A stretch of DNA of 64,000 nucleotides from Oceanospirillaceae bacterium (GCA_013215375.1 JABSRB010000033.1:1-64000), one strand, 5' to 3'; shown: positions 51,413-60,905, counted from the first letter of the stretch. The notes: generated by a model not told the origin, from the sequence alone. Numbers and translations: made by a program.

Positions 51413-51772
51413 ATGCACGCTAAACTACGCTCCGCCGAATTGTTAGTGAAAACAGCGATGGCCGACCCTGGCATAATGAAGGACCTCAAAGAAAACCCCG
51501 AAAAAGCATTGCGACAATTACAAGATCAGGTTGTTAATGAACTGCCTCCCAGAGCATTAGAGCAAGATATATGGATATACCGTATCGTGGTGGCTTCATT
51601 GAGTTTAGCGGTGTTATTGGTGGTTATTGGCGTATTAATAATTACCATATTTCCAGCGGTTAATGAGGCTGGGAAAATTGTTCCCGTGGCTATTCCTGAT
51701 ATATTGACAGCTTTAGGTGCTGCAGCGATTGGCGCGCTAGCGGGTTTGCTTGCGCCCGCACCGAGTAGTTGA
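51413..51772 (+). CDS. Small bitopic membrane protein with leader-like N-terminus
   Basis: 119 residues from ATG 51413, preceded by AGGA eight bases upstream; the frame is open to an ATG at 51344 without ribosome site. Residues ~1-48 are helical and charged; MADPGIMKDLKENPEKALRQL recalls the DPE-x-R-x-x-LLADPKAAL pattern of nitrile-hydratase-leader (NHLP) and related RiPP precursors. Two membrane helices follow at ~55-78 and ~95-113 with the C-terminus LAPAPSS. No maturation enzyme is near, so a RiPP precursor is doubtful and a membrane adaptor is as likely. Confidence 0.6.
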   Translation: MHAKLRSAELLVKTAMADPGIMKDLKENPEKALRQLQDQVVNELPPRALEQDIWIYRIVVASLSLAVLLVVIGVLIITIFPAVNEAGKIVPVAIPDILTALGAAAIGALAGLLAPAPSS

Positions 51773-51838
51773 TTCGCACTATTTACTGTCTAATGCACAG
51801 TGAATTTCTATTTTAGCAAACAAACTAGGGAATCTCGG

Positions 51839-52219
51839 ATGTATAGGTTATATCACACTAGGCACGAACAACTTTACGCGTGCAGTCGCTTTTTACGATC
51901 AATTAATGCCGCTACTGGGCGAGAAAAACTTGGGAGTAATAAGTCTATTGCTGCTTGGGGAAGCTCCAGAGAGGCACCTGCTTTTTGTATCGCCATACCC
52001 TTTAATGGAGAGTCAGCTTGCGTCGGTAATGGCGTGATGATCGCGATAAAAGTTGATTCTAAGCAAGAAGTTGATGCGTTCAATGCCAAGGCAATTTCAC
52101 TGGGAGGGCGTTGTGAAGGAGAGTCAGGCCCCAGAGGTGAGGGCGGTTTCTACGGTGGCTATTTTCGTGATCTAGACGGTAATAAGCTCAATGCATATAC
52201 ACCGGTGGCGACGCTTTAG
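51839..52219 (+). pseudogene. VOC-family gene disrupted by two frameshifts
   Basis: From residue ~40 the annotated frame reads as a VOC protein (AAWGSSREAPAFCIAIPFNG, FYGGYFRDLDGNKLNAYTP, a typical glyoxalase C-half). The expected N-terminal half is in the next frame: IGYITLGTNNFTRAVAFYDQ, then LMPLLGEKNLG at 51911-51937. The ATG (51839) and that segment are out of phase by one base (ATG-T-ATAGGT), and the frame returns around the A5 tract at 51926-51930. Either a decaying gene or sequencing errors. Confidence 0.75.
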
Positions 52220-52265
52220 GTTTGGGCACGAAGGTGAAAAACAGCTAGAACTGCATCTTTTCCTT

Positions 52266-53018
52266 TTATAATGATGCCGGAATCCACTGGCCAATGATTG
52301 CGTCCAAAGTGCCATCGAGCTTCAATTTTTCAGCGGAAGTTTTTAAAATTAATAGATCGTTATCAGAGATAGCTGATTTTTTAGAGCATTGCAGCCAGAC
52401 CGGTAATTGAGTGACAGGATATCCCGGGAAGTTAAGTTTATCGGCTAGTTTTCCTCGATGAATTTCATACTGCATCGTTTTAGTAATACCCACAAATGCG
52501 TCAATTCTTTCTCTCACGATCATCATCGGGCCTTGTTGCTGGTTTGGGGCTATATGAAGATTGAGTCTTAGATCGTTAAAAAGTCTGGGGAACATGAAGC
52601 CGGTACCACTGGCAAAACCGATCACATCAAGCTTAGGGTTAGTGTAAAAGTCAGAGTACTGCTTGATCTGAATGTCTTTACGGCTAATTACCGACACCTT
52701 TAAATCATATAAATGACTGATAAAATTGAGTTTATCTGCATTCTCATCATTTTTTATGAACAGCGAACAATCTACCTTTCCTGTTTTTAATTGGTGGATC
52801 ATTCGTGGATAGGAAGAGTAATTAGCACTAAGTGTCAGCTTGGTCTCTTTAAATAAAGCCAGGCTCTGCTGCCAAACAATGCCTGTAATCGCATTTCGAG
52901 ATTTCATGCCCCAAGGTTCAAAGTTAAAAATACCAATTTTGATAGTTTGCGCCCGCACTGTAATGGGCGTGGATGCTATGAATAATAATAAGATAACACT
53001 ATAAATTTTATTAGACAT
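52266..53018 (-). CDS. Orphan periplasmic binding-like protein (SBP_bac_3 fold)
   Basis: 250 residues. Signal peptide ~1-23. Type II binding-protein layout: IGIFNFEPWGMKSRNAITGI, YPRMIHQLKTGKVDCSLFI, IGFASGTGFMFPRLF, RIDAFVGITKT, and a C-terminal helix LDGTLDAIIGQW typical of amino-acid-type SBPs. It shares VWLQCSKKSA and QQQGP with the next gene (53198), so they are recent paralogues. No permease or ATPase nearby. AGGAGT precedes the ATG. Confidence 0.75.
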   Translation of the reverse strand: MSNKIYSVILLLFIASTPITVRAQTIKIGIFNFEPWGMKSRNAITGIVWQQSLALFKETKLTLSANYSSYPRMIHQLKTGKVDCSLFIKNDENADKLNFISHLYDLKVSVISRKDIQIKQYSDFYTNPKLDVIGFASGTGFMFPRLFNDLRLNLHIAPNQQQGPMMIVRERIDAFVGITKTMQYEIHRGKLADKLNFPGYPVTQLPVWLQCSKKSAISDNDLLILKTSAEKLKLDGTLDAIIGQWIPASL

Positions 53019-53197
53019 TAGAACTCCTTTTGTACTGAATTCTTAATTAAATCCCCGGTGTAAACCCTCTCGCTTAGCAAGCCTCACTGTGTGAAGCGGA
53101 GTGTTTCTAGTGACTGTTGGTTCTTATAATTTCACGCGACAAAGGGGAAGTTAAACCCTTAATGATTTATGTCCACGCCTAATTTACCACTATTAAA

Positions 53198-53980
53198 CTA
53201 ATGATTTATAAAAAGAAACGACATCCATTTGTCATTGATTGTTTGAAATGCACGCAGTGATTTAACACTTTTCACTGCGCTTTTAAGGCGTGCTTGGAAG
53301 TGGATAGCGAGAGCTGATTTTTTTGAGCACTGCAGCCACACTTCTAAGCGTTGAATGGGATACCCAGGGTAATTCGTTTTACCTAACAGTTTATCGCGGT
53401 TGATACCGTATAACAGTGAATATTTCATACCGATAAACGCATCTATTCTGCCTTTGGCTAGCATTAGCGGCCCTTGTTGTTGCGAGGGGACTATTTGTTT
53501 TTTGACTTTAGTATCACTAAATAATTTGGTAAATAGATACTTGCCGCCGTTGGGAAATCCCACTCTTGTTATTATCTCAGGATTGCGAAAATCATCATAG
53601 TGATTGATCACAGTACCTTTACGGCCCAGCGCAATTATTTCTACATCATATAGGTGGCTAATCATCAAATTGTGTTGAATTTCACCCGGCGTTTTGGTCA
53701 AGATAGCGCAGTCTATGAAGCCTTGTTTTAATTGCCTAACTAACCTGGGATAAAGTGCGTAGCTGTGACGGGTTTGGATATTCGCCATTCTAAAAATAGC
53801 ATGGGACTGTTCACGCATGATACCAGTAATGGGGTTATTATTTGCCTCGCCCCACTTTGAGATACCGATGATGCCGATCGTTAATGTACGCTCTACAGGC
53901 AAAGTATTGCTAGCAACAGTTATCCCGGTCACTATTGATAATGCAGCGAACAGCAAGGTTTTATGAATGGCGCAGTACAT
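53198..53980 (-). CDS. Orphan periplasmic binding-like protein, paralogue of the 52266 protein
   Basis: 260 residues. Signal peptide ~1-23. IGIIGISKWGEANNNPITGIMREQS, YPRLVRQLKQGFIDCAIL, VGFPNGGKYLFTKLF, RIDAFIGMKYS and VWLQCSKKSA parallel the neighbour, with which it shares the two cysteines (FIDC/VDCS and LQCSKK) that may form a disulfide. 179 bases from the neighbour. Ligand unknown, no transporter partner. Confidence 0.75.
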   Translation of the reverse strand: MYCAIHKTLLFAALSIVTGITVASNTLPVERTLTIGIIGISKWGEANNNPITGIMREQSHAIFRMANIQTRHSYALYPRLVRQLKQGFIDCAILTKTPGEIQHNLMISHLYDVEIIALGRKGTVINHYDDFRNPEIITRVGFPNGGKYLFTKLFSDTKVKKQIVPSQQQGPLMLAKGRIDAFIGMKYSLLYGINRDKLLGKTNYPGYPIQRLEVWLQCSKKSALAIHFQARLKSAVKSVKSLRAFQTINDKWMSFLFINH

Positions 53981-54091
53981 ATAACCTCAATAACTTGCTG
54001 AAAGATGTCCTATAGTATCGAAAAATCGCTCGGAATTTTTCTAATTTTTCCTTTAGACAAGAGCTTATTTTCAACAATAACAACAGCTTTG

Positions 54092-55177
54092 TTAATGCCG
54101 CGAGCGCCTTGAACGTCGCTCCCGAGCACTGCCACTTAACGACCCTCCCGCAATAGATAGGTCTCCTGAAAGCTGTGCTTTTGCGCCAGTACTGATAGGC
54201 CCTAATAATTGCTCAATTTTAGTGATATCAGGTGCTGGGCAACGTTGATGCTCTGCAAGCGCTTGTCGCATCACTGAAATATGCTCGGGAGTGGTGCCGC
54301 AACAACCGCCGATGATTTTGGCGCCGGCATCTAAAGCGAGCCGCGCATAATCAGCCATTAGTGCTGGGGTGCCAGAATAGACAATTTTCCCCGCTACATA
54401 TTCAGGGAGGCCGCAGTTAGCTTTGGCGACTAAAATAGGGTCAGTTTTCTGCTCGTCAGCAGCTATTTTCATATTCATGATAGCGGCGATAACTTCTGCT
54501 GCACCTACACCGCAGTTAGTACCGCAGGCGCTGGCGCTATGGGTTAGTTGGGCGTTTAATGCGACTAGTTGCGCGGGGGTAACGCCCATCATAGTGCGGC
54601 CATTAGTGTCGATGCTCATCGTATAAACCACTGGTAATCCAGTGCTAGCTGCCGCTTCACAAGCCGCTTTAGCCTCGCTTACATCCGAGATGGTCTCAAT
54701 CCATAAGACATCCACCCCGCCCTCTTTTAATGCTTGGGCTTGCTCTTTAAAGGCAACATAGGCGTCATCGTAAGTTAAAGTGCCAGCGGGTTCTAATATT
54801 TCACCAGTAGGCCCCATGGACCCAGCTATGACGATATCACGAGGGGATTTGTCAGTGAGTTCTTTGAGTATGGATACCGCCGCAATATTGATTTCTTTGA
54901 CTTTATCTTGGGCACCGTGCAGCTTTAGACGATAGCGGGTGCCGCCAAAAGTATTGGTCAGTAAAATGTCAGATCCCGCATCGATAAATCGCTGTGCAAG
55001 ATCGGCTATTTTTTCAGGGTGTGCAGTGTTCCATATCTCTGGCGCATCACCTGTTTGCAGCCCCATTAGAAACAGATTGGTACCTAGCGCGCCGTCGGCT
55101 AATAGATAAGGGCGCTGGGCAAGTAATTGAGTAAACAAGTTAGGCATAGTATGGACCATTTGAACATTAAAATTCAT
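54092..55177 (-). CDS. Homocysteine S-methyltransferase (betaine-type)
   Basis: 361 residues. Pfam S-methyl_trans fold: LADGALGTNLFLMGLQ, LTNTFGGTRYRL, GSMGPTGEILEP, WIETISDVSEAKAA, ANCGLPEY, and IIGGCCGTTPEHI. The Cys in ANCG and the CC pair supply the three zinc ligands. It would transfer a methyl group from betaine or a similar donor to homocysteine, giving methionine. The C-terminus is serine/arginine-rich (RERRSRRSRH) and probably disordered. It sits between binding-protein genes; a glycine-betaine link is only contextual. Start at 55177 or 55147. Confidence 0.88.
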   Translation of the reverse strand: MNFNVQMVHTMPNLFTQLLAQRPYLLADGALGTNLFLMGLQTGDAPEIWNTAHPEKIADLAQRFIDAGSDILLTNTFGGTRYRLKLHGAQDKVKEINIAAVSILKELTDKSPRDIVIAGSMGPTGEILEPAGTLTYDDAYVAFKEQAQALKEGGVDVLWIETISDVSEAKAACEAAASTGLPVVYTMSIDTNGRTMMGVTPAQLVALNAQLTHSASACGTNCGVGAAEVIAAIMNMKIAADEQKTDPILVAKANCGLPEYVAGKIVYSGTPALMADYARLALDAGAKIIGGCCGTTPEHISVMRQALAEHQRCPAPDITKIEQLLGPISTGAKAQLSGDLSIAGGSLSGSARERRSRRSRH

Positions 55178-55224
55178 GGAATGTTAGCGTAATATAGCGA
55201 TGGAAGGGGCTCTATATGCGACTT

Positions 55225-56025
55225 TTATTTACTGTCATTTAAGTCTGTTTCAGAGGACAGTATGCTCTCTTGTATAATTCTATCTAAGGTGCCATTTTCT
55301 TTTAACTGCTTTAAGCCTCGATTAAATTTATCTAAGTAGCGTTGACTGTCAGCGCTTTTAAGCGTGAATAATAAATGTAAAAAATCTTCTTTTAAAGGCT
55401 TGGGATGAAAAGTCAGTTTAGATAATTGATCAGCGGTTAATATTTTCTTCGCCAAGTGGAAGCCTGCGTGTAAATTGGCGGGAAAGGCGTTGATTTTACC
55501 ACGCAGTAATTTTTTCATATTAAGTGTCTCGCTGTGGATAGCACTGTAATTGAAAACAGCCGACTCTGCTGCTTTGTGAAAAGCCTCTCCGTAAAAGTAT
55601 CCCGATGTTCCCCCTATATTCAAGCCTTTTAGATCGCTGAGTTTGTTCCATTGTAAGGGGGTGCTCACAAGGTGGAAAAAGACATCTGAATTTTTAATGA
55701 TAGGATCGCTGAATAAAAAATGGGAGGCTCTATCTGCTGAGTAAACCCACACAGCTGTCGCGTCCCATTTGCCATTTTTTGCATAGAGCATTGCCCTTTT
55801 CCATGGAAAAAATCCCCAGCTAACGTCGACATTTTCAAGCGCAAACGCCTCTTTAATGATACGCAGCATAAAACCTTGATGCTCTAACTCTTGGGAGATA
55901 AAAGGTCCCCATTCTCCGGTGCTGATACGAATCTGATCGCGGGCAAATACACTGTTGGGAAGCAAGGTAAATAGAGTCAAGCAACATAAGGCGCTAGAAG
56001 TTTTTAGGTAAGTGTAAAGTGACAT
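55225..56025 (-). CDS. Orphan periplasmic binding-like protein (SBP_bac_3 fold)
   Basis: 266 residues. Signal peptide ~1-28 (SVFAR). IRISTGEWGPFISQELEHQGFMLRII is the standard start of family 3 SBPs; GFFPWKRAMLYAKNGKWDATAVWVY, DLKGLNIGGTSGYFYGEAFHKA and FNRGLKQLKENGTLDRII follow. Closest in style to amino-acid binding sensors. No ABC genes adjacent; the third such orphan in 4 kb. Divergence from the 52/53-kb pair is considerable. Confidence 0.8.
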   Translation of the reverse strand: MSLYTYLKTSSALCCLTLFTLLPNSVFARDQIRISTGEWGPFISQELEHQGFMLRIIKEAFALENVDVSWGFFPWKRAMLYAKNGKWDATAVWVYSADRASHFLFSDPIIKNSDVFFHLVSTPLQWNKLSDLKGLNIGGTSGYFYGEAFHKAAESAVFNYSAIHSETLNMKKLLRGKINAFPANLHAGFHLAKKILTADQLSKLTFHPKPLKEDFLHLLFTLKSADSQRYLDKFNRGLKQLKENGTLDRIIQESILSSETDLNDSK

Positions 56026-56055
56026 GATGATCTCTGTTTTTGACTGTCGAATACA

Positions 56056-56634
56056 TCATGCACTATGGGGGAAAACAGGCTGTACTGGAAGGTGCAATCG
56101 AAAACTCTCTCCCTGTACCAATGTGCCAGTTTTTTCTACCCACCCTGTAATGCCTCTAATATTGTAAGCCGCCTTGGCAAAAAACTTTCCTTTACCGGGA
56201 AAGGTTTCATCAATCACTTCGCCGACAAAGCGACAGGGTCCATTGATCATATCGACCACAATGGAGACACCAGAATCACTAATTAGCCGCGAAGAAGGTG
56301 GGATCAGTGAAAAGTCGGGGATGCCAGAGACAAGAATGTTAGCACCTAACCACTCGGGCTTTAAGTAAGGCACGTCCATGTTTGCAGCAATTTTGAGCAA
56401 TTCTTCCGCGCTGATAATAGTGATCTGCCGGACATTTCTTATCTCGGTTCCGCGCGGGTATTGCGCCAGTACTCGTGAGCAAGAGGGACGGGTTAAACCA
56501 CCATGTGCCTCGCCTTGCATACCTAAATAATCCAACTTGGCACTCGTGGTGGTAATACTGGCTAAGGTTAAATCGCGGTTGTGATTAACAAATAGAGCGT
56601 CGATATTCGCGTTAAATTTACTGGGCTTTAACAT
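56056..56634 (-). CDS. MOSC-domain protein
   Basis: 192 residues. MOSC features: HGGLTRPSCSRVL with the conserved Cys, NVRQITIISAEELLKIA, PEWLGANILVSG, DMINGPCRFVGEVI and NIRGITGWVEKTG. The domain carries the persulfide-accepting cysteine seen in molybdenum-cofactor sulfurase C-terminal domains; bacterial stand-alone members act on sulfur or N-hydroxy compounds. Ends ~30 bases before the SBP gene on the same strand. Confidence 0.85.
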   Translation of the reverse strand: MLKPSKFNANIDALFVNHNRDLTLASITTTSAKLDYLGMQGEAHGGLTRPSCSRVLAQYPRGTEIRNVRQITIISAEELLKIAANMDVPYLKPEWLGANILVSGIPDFSLIPPSSRLISDSGVSIVVDMINGPCRFVGEVIDETFPGKGKFFAKAAYNIRGITGWVEKTGTLVQGESFRLHLPVQPVFPHSA

Positions 56635-56717
56635 ATTAAGACTAATTCCTCTGTATTAAATTGCTGGTCGCGTTTATATTCTGTTCATTATTATGTGATT
56701 GAGTACAAGGAGACTAC

Positions 56718-59700
56718 ATGTTTATTAACCTGCTGCGTGTTAAACATAGCATTTTATTGGTAATAATTGTCCTTATTATGCAGGGCTGTGGTGGTGGATC
56801 AAGTTCCGATTCTCCGGTATCTAGTACTGATGAAACTTCTGAACTAAGCAGTGTTTCTAATAATACTTTACCAATTTACGGGGCGGGAGTTAACGGGCCG
56901 TTGCGTTTCGCAAAAGTCAGTGCACATACTCTAAATCTAGCTACAGGAGAAATATCAGATGTGCCTGTTGCCATTGGCACCACAAATGAAAGAGCAGAAA
57001 TTTCAGGGCTATCGATCCCTAAGCCAGTAACCTTTCCCTACATTATTAAATTTACAGTGACTGAAGAAACCCGCCTTCCTGATGGAACAAAATCGCAACT
57101 GCATGAACTAAATACGATTATTTTTGATGCAAGTACTCCGGTGTATGCAACGGTCCTCACTACCCTGGCTATAAATCTTGCGAATAAAACCATCATAGGT
57201 AAAAACCAAGCAGCTGATTTGTTAATTTACAAAAAATATATTGATAACGCTGCAAAATCTATTACCGATACCTTTGGCTTCTCGTTGCTAAATAAAATAG
57301 ATATCTTTACAACCCCACCCTTGATTTTCAAAGAGAACATGGAAAGCGAGCAGATACAAAAAGCCATAAATTATAGAACGGCATCCAATGCGGCGGTTAA
57401 AGTGGTGTTGAGTTTGGTTGGTGACAACGCCAAGGTAAAAAACATTGATGACATAATTAAATTATTAGTATCGGATCTTTTAGATGGCATCATCGATAGC
57501 AGAGAATTTGGAAAAGAACTTATATATGCTCAAGTGGCTAACAATGATATTACACAATTTATAACTAGTGAGGTTTCTGGGGCGGATTCAACCTCAGAGG
57601 TCGCTTTCAAGCTGTTGGCTGAGCAGATAATTACAAGTAATGATTATCTAAATTTAGTTTCTCATACCCCTGCACAACCTAAAGTACAATTTGAAGTAGA
57701 TATTGATGGTGATGGCTGGCTGATTAGTCAAGATACCGATGATGATGATAAAGATTACCCAGGTTTTAGCTTTGTTGATACCGACGGTGATGGGCTGGCA
57801 AATGTGGGTGGTAAAAATCCTGATAGCGACGATGACAATGACGGTATTCCTGATACAGATGACCCTTATCCATCGAACAGCCCACCTACTTACAGCAATC
57901 TATCAATATTGCCACAAATCGCGACGACTAATTCAGCCTTATCTATAGGTGTATTAATAAAAGATACAGATAGCGCAGACAGCTTGCTTAGGGGTGAGAA
58001 TTTTTGGTTTATTAATGGCCAAAGGCACATAGGGCAATCAGAATGGTCTCTCGAGCCTGAATTCACCAAAAAAGGTGACATTGTAAGTTTACACTTAGTA
58101 TTCTCAGATGGTTACAATGAAGTTACCACTGAGATAGTCACTCGGACTATCGTCAATTCGCCGCCAACAGTTACCGCTATCAAGTTAACCCCTGAACGTC
58201 CTATATTCGGGGATGATATACAGGTCTCCTTAATTGAAGTTGATGATCTAGATAACGACAACTTGAATTATCTTTATAGTTGGACAATCAATGGAAGCGC
58301 AGTGGATAACAATTTAGCGACTCTAGCGGCTGAATTGTTTGAGTTGGGAGATCTTATAGCGATCAGTATCGCCATCTCGGATGGCTACGATGAAGTTAAA
58401 GTAAGTTCAAATTCAATCACTATTGAAGAGCCTTCTATTGAAGTTAGTATATCCAGCTTGCCTACCAACACAGACCATAAAACTGAATTACTCTTTGACG
58501 TTGTAGCAACCAATTATCTGGGGGAACAGCAACCGCTGGAGGTAAGCTATGGACCCAGCGGGATGAGTATCAATGCCGCAGGTTTAGTCTCTTGGACGCC
58601 CAATGAAATCATGTTGGATAAAACAGAAGAGTTTAAGTTTGCCTTTAATGTTGTAGGTAATAAGGAGTCCATGGTAGTTGCATCAGTCATCGTAGAAGAT
58701 GTTGACCGAAAACAACCAATGAGCCGTTCAGGAATTGAAGTTCCTTATAAGAATCACTCAATTTGGGTAGATGATTATAATAACGATGGCGAGAATGAAA
58801 TTCTGTTAACCGATTCTCAAAACCTTGTGTTTACACTTAAATACAGTGATGGGGATTATTACCAAGATTGGATGTACCCTTTCAGCATTCCGGGTAATAA
58901 AAAAATTGTTCAGGTTTTAAGCCATGATGTTAATAATAATCAGCGCCCTGACATAATAATAATCACAATGGATACAGTGTCTATTATTGAAGATAGAGAA
59001 GGGATTGCACAATTAAAATTGCAACTAGAGGAGAGCGAAGGTGAATTTATAGCAGCGGCAGTTGCGAATATTGATGATGATGCAGCTATTGAAATTGCTG
59101 TCATATCAAGTAAGTATGGTGAGTATAAATTAACTGTATATCAATTAGATAATATGAAAATCGAGTTTTCTTTTGTCTTAAATAACAAGCCTGAAGCCGT
59201 TGTCATTGGTAATCTCGATACTGATGATGCAAAGGAGATAGTGCTCAGTAATGGCTATGTCTTTGATGGGCAAACAGGTGAGAACCAATGGTATTTCTCA
59301 GGCGGGTTTGGTTCGAGGATAGACGTTGGTGACGTGGATGGTAGTGGAATAGACATCATTATTGCAACCAATGGTTGGGCTAAGCCAAAAGCTTACAGTG
59401 CCATTCATAAATCTGAATTATGGGAAATTGATAAAGAAGATGTATGTTCTATAAAAGTTAACAATATTGATGATGATGTCCAGGAAGAAGTATTGATAGG
59501 ACAATGCCAGTGGCGCAATGTGATCGCATACGATATAGGCGGTGGTAATCCTGTAGAGCAAATTAAATGGGATAGTGTAGGGCATGGGTCTATAAGTTTG
59601 GCCGTCGGGGACACTGATAATGATAGCGATATAGAAATTATTTGGGGTTCAGGTATTTCTTCTTCAGGAGAAGATGTTTTAGTCATTGCTCAGGCTAATA

Positions 59701-60728
59701 TTTCAGAGCCAGTTAATTGGACAAATACAAACCCCTCGCAACTTGATAGATTCAAAAGTACAGGTTGGGCGCAGATTCAGCCTGGTAATGAGAAAGCAGT
59801 ATTTCTTGCCCCTAAGTCGGATAGTGGTTATGCAGGCCAGAGAATAATTACTATGGACCGAGACGGAACATTAGAAATTGGTGAAGAAGTGTCTTCAAAT
59901 TGGGATGCGGTAAGTAGTGGGCAGGTGGCCGATTACAATAAAGATGGCTATGCTGAGTTATTTTTTGGTGTTGCCCATATTAGAAGTGGTGAACTCCAAG
60001 TTAGGCAAATTGATAATAATAGTATCCTCATCGGTGGAGGCTTAGGAGATAGGGAAAGTAGTATCACTGCAATAAATATAAGCGATGTAAATAATGACTC
60101 TTATGAAGATGTTATATACGTTGATTCCGGTAAGGTAAATGTTCTTGATGTTTATAATCAGCGATTGATCTGGACCAGTACCACTTTTAATCATTTTGTT
60201 TCTGATATTCTTAGTATTCCTGATATGTCAGGTAGATCAAAAATACTGATTGCTGCAGATGAAGATCTATCTATTTGGGTATTTAACTCTGATAAATACT
60301 TAAGAGAAAATACAGCTCAAATAACTTGCGCAAGAGTACAGATTGCTGATCTCGATAATGATGGAAGTAAAGAAATATTGTGTTTGAAAAGAGAGAGTTA
60401 TTATTTTTCAAAACAAACAACAATCAGCGTTTACAATAGTGAATTAACACTTATACATACCCATGAATTTGATCTGGTATTGACAGATTTTATAGTTGAC
60501 GGAAGAAATATTCTCGCGGCAAGTAAAGATAATTTGAACTCTGATTATAGCAATATGAAATCCAGCAGCTTACTATTGATCTCACCTGTTACTGGAAATG
60601 TAATTTGGCAGAGCCAAGCAATTAATGGTTATATACCGACTCGAAGTATGCATCATATTCCTCAAGTAAACGGTGAAAATAAAACGATTACTTTTGCGAG
60701 CGAAGACGCGATGTACATTACAAATTAA
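56718..60728 (+). CDS. Large FG-GAP/VCBS lipoprotein with TSP3 repeats
   Basis: 1336 residues. Lipobox LIMQGC (Cys24) and a GGGSSSD tether mark an outer-membrane or surface lipoprotein. Residues ~40-320 are a helical/beta domain of unknown kind. Calcium-type TSP3 motifs occupy ~328-390 (DIDGDGW, DTDGDGL, DSDDDNDGIPDTDDPYP). Ig-like or cadherin-type modules (PTVTAIKLTP, ~390-680) lead to an FG-GAP beta-propeller from ~686 (DYNNDGENEILL, DVNNNQRPD, DTDNDSDIEI, DYNKDGYAEL, DVNNDSYEDV, DLDNDGSKEIL). It may mediate adhesion or carbohydrate binding. Notably A+T-rich against its neighbours. Confidence 0.85.
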   Translation: MFINLLRVKHSILLVIIVLIMQGCGGGSSSDSPVSSTDETSELSSVSNNTLPIYGAGVNGPLRFAKVSAHTLNLATGEISDVPVAIGTTNERAEISGLSIPKPVTFPYIIKFTVTEETRLPDGTKSQLHELNTIIFDASTPVYATVLTTLAINLANKTIIGKNQAADLLIYKKYIDNAAKSITDTFGFSLLNKIDIFTTPPLIFKENMESEQIQKAINYRTASNAAVKVVLSLVGDNAKVKNIDDIIKLLVSDLLDGIIDSREFGKELIYAQVANNDITQFITSEVSGADSTSEVAFKLLAEQIITSNDYLNLVSHTPAQPKVQFEVDIDGDGWLISQDTDDDDKDYPGFSFVDTDGDGLANVGGKNPDSDDDNDGIPDTDDPYPSNSPPTYSNLSILPQIATTNSALSIGVLIKDTDSADSLLRGENFWFINGQRHIGQSEWSLEPEFTKKGDIVSLHLVFSDGYNEVTTEIVTRTIVNSPPTVTAIKLTPERPIFGDDIQVSLIEVDDLDNDNLNYLYSWTINGSAVDNNLATLAAELFELGDLIAISIAISDGYDEVKVSSNSITIEEPSIEVSISSLPTNTDHKTELLFDVVATNYLGEQQPLEVSYGPSGMSINAAGLVSWTPNEIMLDKTEEFKFAFNVVGNKESMVVASVIVEDVDRKQPMSRSGIEVPYKNHSIWVDDYNNDGENEILLTDSQNLVFTLKYSDGDYYQDWMYPFSIPGNKKIVQVLSHDVNNNQRPDIIIITMDTVSIIEDREGIAQLKLQLEESEGEFIAAAVANIDDDAAIEIAVISSKYGEYKLTVYQLDNMKIEFSFVLNNKPEAVVIGNLDTDDAKEIVLSNGYVFDGQTGENQWYFSGGFGSRIDVGDVDGSGIDIIIATNGWAKPKAYSAIHKSELWEIDKEDVCSIKVNNIDDDVQEEVLIGQCQWRNVIAYDIGGGNPVEQIKWDSVGHGSISLAVGDTDNDSDIEIIWGSGISSSGEDVLVIAQANISEPVNWTNTNPSQLDRFKSTGWAQIQPGNEKAVFLAPKSDSGYAGQRIITMDRDGTLEIGEEVSSNWDAVSSGQVADYNKDGYAELFFGVAHIRSGELQVRQIDNNSILIGGGLGDRESSITAINISDVNNDSYEDVIYVDSGKVNVLDVYNQRLIWTSTTFNHFVSDILSIPDMSGRSKILIAADEDLSIWVFNSDKYLRENTAQITCARVQIADLDNDGSKEILCLKRESYYFSKQTTISVYNSELTLIHTHEFDLVLTDFIVDGRNILAASKDNLNSDYSNMKSSSLLLISPVTGNVIWQSQAINGYIPTRSMHHIPQVNGENKTITFASEDAMYITN

Positions 60729-60760
60729 AACCAAAGTTATCATCTTTATATAAAGATACT

Positions 60761-60793
60761 AAGTAAGGGGCTCGTTGGCGGGCCTTCTTACTT
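60761..60793 (+). terminator. Putative terminator after the FG-GAP lipoprotein gene
   Basis: AAGTAAG (60761-60767) pairs with CTTACTT (60787-60793) with further pairing inside (GGGC..GCC). Sits 33 bases after the stop codon. Confidence 0.5.
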
Positions 60794-60905
60794 TAGGCGA
60801 ATATAAGTGACATTTTAAATTCCTCCCCCAGCCAATACCTTGCTTGCACAGTGAGAAAAAGTCAGTAACATCAATCTTATTTCTAAGACTATTCAAGGCA
60901 TTAAC

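Noticed and set aside
51800-52219. Programmed ribosomal frameshift in the VOC gene
   Set aside because: Two separate shifts are needed, there is no slippery heptamer with downstream structure, and a decayed VOC fragment lies nearby, so decay or error is simpler.
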